From: Asaia siamensis
GTDB lineage: Bacteria > Pseudomonadota > Alphaproteobacteria > Acetobacterales > Acetobacteraceae
Direction of reading: 5' to 3'
NCBI RefSeq assembly: GCF_014635085.1
Contig: NZ_BMCH01000005.1
Coordinates: 124,001 to 188,000, forward strand
DNA length: 64,000 nt
Shown here: piece by piece, positions 63,299-64,000 of the stretch
Layout of the letters: each line of letters begins with the position of its first letter
Position numbering within the stretch: position 1 is the first letter of the stretch
Program-made: the position numbers and the translations under genes
The notes under the pieces: generated by a model
Told to the model about the DNA's origin: nothing
Seen by the model: only the letters and a program-made list of their open reading frames with translations
Databases searched by the model: none

Positions 63299-63845
63299 GA
63301 TGCCGCCCCTCCAGGCGCAGCCAGGCGAGTTTTGGCATCAGCCAGCCTCCCAGCGCCAGCAAGCCGACCCAGACCAGTGCCGTGCCCAGAATGAGGGGCC
63401 AGCTCTCGGTGTGGCCGCCGAGCAGCAGCAGCCCATTCAGTCCGCAAAGCAAACCGATCAGTTGGAGCAAAGGCACTGGCAGGGCAGCGGCGCAGAGGCC
63501 GGAAAGAACGATACCGATGCAGATCAGCACAGGCAGACCCGGTGTGGCGGCCAGTGCGGTGAGAAGCACGAGCCCGATGGCGGCGCACAGGGCAATGCCT
63601 GCCGCCTGCTGGGTGGCGCGTCGCTCGCGCAGATCCCCCGACCGCCAGGCGATATGGGTGCGCAGAACAATCCACCCGGCACCGTTGAGCACGGGCAGCA
63701 GAATGAGCGCAGCCATGGCAGGTGCGCCATGGCCAATGACCGACATGCAGGCGGCAGCGCATGTGCCATGAAAGGGCAGGATGCGCGCGTCACGCCCGAT
63801 CGCGCCAAGGGCGATCAGCAGGGCAAGGCCAAGAAGAACCGTCAC
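63291..63845 (-). CDS. HyfE-like NuoK-type membrane subunit
   Basis: 184 residues from GTG 63845, with GGGGAGG 8 bases upstream; earlier starts lie in the preceding gene. Six or so hydrophobic segments; the segment RATQQAAGIALCAAIGLVLLTAL and the final half with LLQLIGLLCGLNGLLLLG correspond to the hydrogenase-4 membrane component E layout (about 200 residues). Acidic residues within helices that carry protons in NuoK are few. The GTGA overlap with the preceding hyfC-like gene indicates coupling. Confidence 0.6.
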   Translation of the reverse strand: MTVLLGLALLIALGAIGRDARILPFHGTCAAACMSVIGHGAPAMAALILLPVLNGAGWIVLRTHIAWRSGDLRERRATQQAAGIALCAAIGLVLLTALAATPGLPVLICIGIVLSGLCAAALPVPLLQLIGLLCGLNGLLLLGGHTESWPLILGTALVWVGLLALGGWLMPKLAWLRLEGRHHG

Positions 63846-64000
63846 GCCGCCAGCCTCCCCGCAAGAACGAGCAGGATCGCGGCGCCGCTCAGAACGAGAG
63901 CGAGGCGTGACGCAGGGAGTGGCCGACAGGCGCGCCAGCCTGCGGCCAGGGCAACCACCAGGGCGAGTTTGGCCGGAGCCGCGACGCACCAGAGCACGAC
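63842..64000 (-). CDS. HyfC-like NuoH-type subunit, C-terminal fragment
   Basis: The last 52 residues of a gene whose start is outside the window. They read VVLWCVAAPAKLALVVALAA, a basic loop, then a hydrophobic helix (LVLSGAAILLVLAGRLAA), which matches the end of NuoH/HyfC-type quinone-site subunits. Its stop is inside the GTG of hyfE (4-bp overlap), so the run is hyfC-hyfE-hyfF-hyfG in transcription order. Confidence 0.6.
   Translation of the reverse strand, partial: VVLWCVAAPAKLALVVALAAGWRACRPLPASRLALVLSGAAILLVLAGRLAA

Overview
The window reads as chromosomal DNA of an acetic acid bacterium (Acetobacteraceae, Alphaproteobacteria). Evidence: GC-rich coding sequence with strong antisense open frames; alphaproteobacterial orders such as plsY-pyrC-pyrB and rph-rdgB close to hrcA; and a Rrf2/cysK pair of a type usual in this family. 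Genus cannot be fixed from sequence alone (an Asaia- or Gluconobacter-like organism is plausible). No rRNA, tRNA, CRISPR array, insertion sequence or prophage was seen. Most of the window is ordinary housekeeping DNA, broken by a few accessory islands.

Layout. 1-2.9 kb: parE (partial), a secreted protein and a lipoprotein. 2.9-4.5 kb: Rrf2 regulator divergent from cysteine synthase. 4.5-16.3 kb: a long minus-strand block with an OmpA-like protein, DUF1491, an S41 protease whose start is anomalous, topA, dprA, plsY, a metal-ligand-deficient pyrC, pyrB and gltX, several with 4-8 bp overlaps. 16.3-23 kb: a possible structured RNA, purine nucleoside permease-like protein, comEC, a CPA1 antiporter, an M23-like protein, DUF1330 and nth. 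23-24.9 kb: an ABC exporter.

24.9-28.8 kb holds the most interesting accessory unit: a minus-strand cassette of a 98-residue peptide with a textbook double-glycine (GA-type) leader, a strong intercistronic hairpin, an HlyD-type adaptor and an ABC transporter with an N-terminal C39 peptidase whose triad is intact. This looks like a complete inner-membrane maturation/export unit for a class II microcin-like peptide, with no recognisable immunity gene or TolC. It is preceded by about 200 bp of unusually AT-rich DNA.

29-45 kb: LysE exporter, alginate-lyase-like protein, rdgB, rph, MOSC protein, hrcA, an iron-storage pair (bfd and bfr, convergent, each with Fur-box-like sequences upstream), DEAD-box helicase with RGG tail, FUSC exporter, TIM-barrel protein, methyltransferase, a short luciferase-like protein, dapF-mtaB-ftsY. 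45-51.5 kb: an outer-membrane block with a TonB-dependent receptor, a two-partner secretion transporter (TpsB) coupled to a novel exported protein, and a small exported protein read from a TTG start. 51.6-54 kb: pgk and gap. 54-60.8 kb: lipoprotein, GINT1-like propeller protein, hydrolase, membrane protein, a small gene broken by an in-frame amber codon, selO and a polysaccharide flippase. 60.8-64 kb: the distal part of a hyf-like operon (hyfC-E-F-G) whose large subunit has lost the nickel-iron cysteine ligands, so it is better read as an energy-converting-hydrogenase-related (Ehr-type) complex than as a hydrogenase.
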